Origin: Thermoplasmatales archaeon ex4484_6
Lineage (GTDB): Archaea > Thermoplasmatota > Penumbrarchaeia > Penumbrarchaeales > Penumbrarchaeaceae
DNA: 5,160 bases
Direction of reading: 5' to 3'
Assembly (NCBI GenBank): GCA_002254385.1
Contig: NJDO01000125.1
Location: forward strand, 1-5,160
Positions 2,862 through 5,160 of this stretch are shown one piece after another (position 1 is the stretch's first letter; each line of letters begins with the position of its first letter). Position numbers and translations under genes: made by a program. Under the pieces are notes generated by a model, which saw only the letters and a program-made list of their open reading frames with translations, ran no database searches and was not told the DNA's origin.

Positions 2862-5160
2862 ATGCTGAGGTTCGAAACCGTCTTCTCCGCAGCCGCCATC
2901 CTCCTCCTGCTGCTCGTGTCGCTGTCGAACCTCTACGACCCCGTCACCCGGGACCAGATGTACACACGGGAGCTCGACACCTCGGGTACCGGCAAGGTGC
3001 CCGGTATAGACTCCGACGGGGACGGCCTCCGTGATACCGACGAGGACCTCAACAGGAACGGAAGGATGGATTCCGGCGAGTCCTCCCCAACGGACCCCTA
3101 CAATGCCGATACCGACGGGGACGGTCTGTACGATGGAGACGAGTACGATCTCATGAAGGACCGCTGCGTGAACCTCTCGTCGGCCCCCAACTGGATCGGG
3201 AGGTTCTCGTCGGACCGGGACGAGATGAGGACCATGCTCATATCGCTCTCCCCCACGGCGGACCTCGACCATGACGGTCTGGTCAACATCATGGACCCGG
3301 ACTCGGACAACGACGGACTGCTGGATGGATTCGAGGTGGAGAACGGCCTGGACCCCATGGACCCGGACTCGGACGGGGACACCATACCGGATGCTCTCGA
3401 CGACAATCAGGGGATCGTCATCGATGCGGACATGGACGGAATGGACGATGACTGGGAGGATTACTACGGGATCGATCTCCCGGGTGAGGATACCGACTCG
3501 GACGGTATCTCGAACATCGACGAGTTCGAAAATGGAAAGAACCCCCTCCATATGGACAGCATACCGGGTCACAAGGGAACCTTCTCCCAGGATGAACTGC
3601 TGGATCCCAAGGATCCGGAGACCGTGCATTTTGCAGCAGAAGGGTTGGGACCAAGGTATGTCAGGATGACCGTTCTGGACACCTACAATACGGGAAAATG
3701 GAGCAAGGGCCCCTCATATACCCCATCCCCCACAATTATGAACGGAAGCAGGACTGTCGACATCGACCTTAACGGGGCATGGTGGGGAGAACTGCCAACC
3801 CCACCCGGTTCCATCTCTCCCGAAAGGTCCTATCCGGTGGACATATACCCTCACAGGGAACGGGAGATCCCGGAGTTCAGGGGAAGCTCCCTCTACAGCA
3901 GCGTCCCGGTCAGGGGATACACCGTGAAAGTTCGGGAGATGACAATCGACCCCTCTCTCGTGCTCGGCTCGAACGGATCCGCCTCTTCCCCTGCCATCAA
4001 CACCCAGGTCCCCTCGACAATGAGATCAGAGGTCTGGGATCTGGCCGGAAAATGGGAGGGGAGCGGCGAAAGCGACGGGGAGAAGGCCATGTCCGCTGCA
4101 AGGGCCCTTGCTTCCAGATGCGTGTACTCTTCCGAGTCCACATTCGGATCCGTGAATTCGGACCCGATCTACACCTTCCTCTTCCTGACCAGGAGAGGAA
4201 ATGCTCTCGATTTCTCCTCTGCATTCGTGATGATAATGCGCATGTACGACATCCCTGCCAGGGTGGTGGTGGGTTATGCGCTGGGGGAGGAGGACAACGG
4301 AACAAGGATCTTCAGAAGGGGGCACATACATGCCTGGGCCGAGATAGAACTGGAGGATATCGGATGGGTCCAGTTCGAGGTAACACCTCCGTCCCTGGAA
4401 GCGCACGGAGGATCCGGGATAAGGGCCGACGGCAGGGACCCGCTCGTAATGGGCCCCCGCGGAGGGGATGGCGGAGGCACCCTTCAGGGAACATCCACCT
4501 CGGACCTGGAACCACTTGGCGATATCGACGGGGACGGGCTCACGAATCAGGAGGAGTCGGAGCTGGGGACTGATCCCCACCTTGCCGATACGGACGGGGA
4601 TGATCTGGAGGACGGAAAGGAGGTGAACCTGTTCGGGACGGACCCTCTCCACCGGGACAGCGATTCGGACGAGCTTTCGGACGGGGAGGAGGTCAATCTC
4701 TATCTGACCGACCCGATGAACAGGGATACCGACGGCGGGGGGCTCCCCGACGGAATGGAGGTCCACTACCGCCCCCATCCGCTGGATCCCCTGGACATGA
4801 AAGATGACGTCTCCATCAGCGACCCCGACAGGGACGGGCTAGACCATGGAATGGAGGCACTTTACGGAACGTCCGAACTGAACGCCGATACGGACATGGA
4901 TGGCCTCATGGACGGGGAGGAGGTGTTCTCATACGGAACCTCCCCCCTTCACACGGATACCGACAATGACACAATTCCGGACCTCGTGGAAACCCTGGGG
5001 AGCCGTACGAATCCCACTTCCCCGCTGCTGAAGGACACCGACGGGGATGGACTCTCTGACCTTGAGGAACTGAAAAGGGGCACGGACCCCAGGACCGTGG
5101 ATACCGACAGGGACGGAATGTCCGATGCGGAAGAGGGGGAGATGGATACGATCCCGCTCG
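2862..5160 (+). CDS. Large exported TSP3-repeat protein with an embedded degenerate transglutaminase domain (runs off right edge)
   Basis: At least 766 residues, open to the window end. Residues 7-23 (around AAAILLLLLVSLS) form a hydrophobic signal peptide or anchor, so the rest should face outward. Residues 50-232 hold seven thrombospondin-type-3-like aspartate-rich motifs (such as DTDGDGLYDGDE), which in this class bind calcium. Residues about 245-515 resemble the TgpA-type extracellular transglutaminase region: YVRMTVLDTYNTGKW (266-280), FLFLTRRG ending at Gly446, IPARVVVGY, HIHAWAE (488-494) and GWVQFEVTPP (501-510). The catalytic Cys is Ala448 and the usual Asp is Glu506; only His490 of the triad is kept. 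A Gly/Ser-rich linker follows, then at least nine more motifs from Asp554. Only two cysteines (102, 420) occur, neither at the catalytic position. The start ATG has GGGAGG four bases upstream. It is likely a surface adhesin, structural protein or binding protein; function is inferred, and no neighbour explains it. Confidence 0.85.
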   Translation, partial: MLRFETVFSAAAILLLLLVSLSNLYDPVTRDQMYTRELDTSGTGKVPGIDSDGDGLRDTDEDLNRNGRMDSGESSPTDPYNADTDGDGLYDGDEYDLMKDRCVNLSSAPNWIGRFSSDRDEMRTMLISLSPTADLDHDGLVNIMDPDSDNDGLLDGFEVENGLDPMDPDSDGDTIPDALDDNQGIVIDADMDGMDDDWEDYYGIDLPGEDTDSDGISNIDEFENGKNPLHMDSIPGHKGTFSQDELLDPKDPETVHFAAEGLGPRYVRMTVLDTYNTGKWSKGPSYTPSPTIMNGSRTVDIDLNGAWWGELPTPPGSISPERSYPVDIYPHREREIPEFRGSSLYSSVPVRGYTVKVREMTIDPSLVLGSNGSASSPAINTQVPSTMRSEVWDLAGKWEGSGESDGEKAMSAARALASRCVYSSESTFGSVNSDPIYTFLFLTRRGNALDFSSAFVMIMRMYDIPARVVVGYALGEEDNGTRIFRRGHIHAWAEIELEDIGWVQFEVTPPSLEAHGGSGIRADGRDPLVMGPRGGDGGGTLQGTSTSDLEPLGDIDGDGLTNQEESELGTDPHLADTDGDDLEDGKEVNLFGTDPLHRDSDSDELSDGEEVNLYLTDPMNRDTDGGGLPDGMEVHYRPHPLDPLDMKDDVSISDPDRDGLDHGMEALYGTSELNADTDMDGLMDGEEVFSYGTSPLHTDTDNDTIPDLVETLGSRTNPTSPLLKDTDGDGLSDLEELKRGTDPRTVDTDRDGMSDAEEGEMDTIPL
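3009..3557 (+). repeat. First TSP3-like aspartate-rich repeat cluster (protein residues 50-232)
   Basis: Seven D-x-D-x-D-G type motifs begin at residues 50, 83, 134, 147, 169, 188 and 210. Spacing is irregular (33, 51, 13, 22, 19 and 22 residues), with non-repeat inserts such as NRNGRMDSGESSPTDP and residues 98-132. Such motifs usually coordinate calcium and stiffen extracellular stalks. At the DNA level GACGGGGACGG recurs because the coding is repetitive. Confidence 0.85.
4149..4391 (+). other. Transglutaminase-like core domain, catalytic Cys replaced by Ala
   Basis: Protein residues 430-510. The helix that normally carries the nucleophile reads GNALDFSSAF (446-455) where TgpA-like enzymes have G-x-C-x-x-F-A-S-A, so Ala448 (GCT, 4203-4205) replaces Cys. 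The following IPARVVVGY, the HAW at 490-492 and a Trp-containing strand (GWVQFE) keep the fold signature. Glu506 (GAG, 4377-4379) occupies the Asp position. Fold likely retained, transglutaminase or protease activity likely lost. Confidence 0.78.
4521..5160 (+). repeat. Second TSP3-like repeat cluster (residues 554 to beyond 766)
   Basis: At least nine motifs start at residues 554, 576, 599, 622, 654, 676, 699, 725 and 747. Most intervals are 22-23 residues (66-69 bases); two are longer (32 and 26). The typical unit is D-x-D-x-D-G-L-x-D-G-x-E-V followed by a G-T-D-P turn, close to the bacterial TSP3 type. Units at 599 (DSDSDE) and 622 (DTDGGG) have lost expected ligand or turn residues. The array continues past the window. 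Confidence 0.88.

Noticed and set aside
2724..3629. Minus-strand open frame of 301 codons opposite the start of the surface protein
   Set aside because: Its V/R/I/H-rich periodic text is the reverse of the repeated GAC/GGG/GAT codons of the TSP3 repeats, and the sense frame has a signal segment, ribosome site and known motifs.
3271..3669. Plus-strand open frame with TRTRT-like repeats
   Set aside because: Shifted reading of the aspartate repeats; the apparent Thr-Arg repeats come from GAC-CGG-type codon junctions.
4197..4226. A frameshift hiding the missing transglutaminase cysteine
   Set aside because: The frame is continuous through the motif and the flanking residues align without a gap, so the Cys-to-Ala change is a substitution, not an indel.
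3779..4573. Plus-strand frame-shifted open frame of 264 codons within the large gene
   Set aside because: It overlaps the transglutaminase-like coding in another frame and is an Arg/Gly-rich shadow.
4026..4778. Minus-strand open frame of 250 codons opposite the transglutaminase region
   Set aside because: Antisense shadow of the large gene; no motif and no ribosome site recognised.

Overview
The window looks archaeal, most likely a member of the Thermoplasmatota. The reasons are an XPD/Rad3 helicase that resembles the Thermoplasma type, a formate-dependent PurP of archaeal purine synthesis, TATA-like boxes about 25 bases before predicted transcript starts, heavy use of AGG (Arg) and ATA (Ile) codons in GC-rich DNA, and a surface protein built of aspartate-rich calcium-binding repeats. 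The exact lineage is inferred, not proven.

Layout, left to right. The N-terminal third of an XPD/Rad3-family Fe-S helicase lies on the minus strand and runs off the left edge. After a divergent 222-base gap comes a plus-strand gene for a small zinc-ribbon protein (132 aa, or 125 aa from a better-supported inner start). It converges on a minus-strand gene for an 86-aa helical protein, and their stop codons share one CTAG. Upstream of that 86-aa gene, also on the minus strand, is purP (AICAR-formate ligase), probably starting at a GTG at 2612 rather than at the first ATG at 2651. A divergent region of roughly 250 bases with several TATA-like boxes separates purP from a large plus-strand gene that fills the right half and runs off the right edge.

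The large gene is the most interesting item. It encodes at least 766 residues: an N-terminal hydrophobic export or anchor segment, seven thrombospondin-type-3-like aspartate-rich motifs, a TgpA-like transglutaminase-fold region, then at least nine more such motifs with a 22-23 residue period. The transglutaminase core is recognisable, but alanine sits where the catalytic cysteine should be and glutamate where the usual aspartate should be. Only the histidine of the triad remains, so it is probably a non-catalytic pseudo-transglutaminase on the cell surface.

The genes do not form one obvious pathway. DNA repair, purine synthesis, two small unknown proteins and a surface protein sit side by side, mostly with their own promoters. 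I saw no rRNA, tRNA, CRISPR array, transposon or attachment site.
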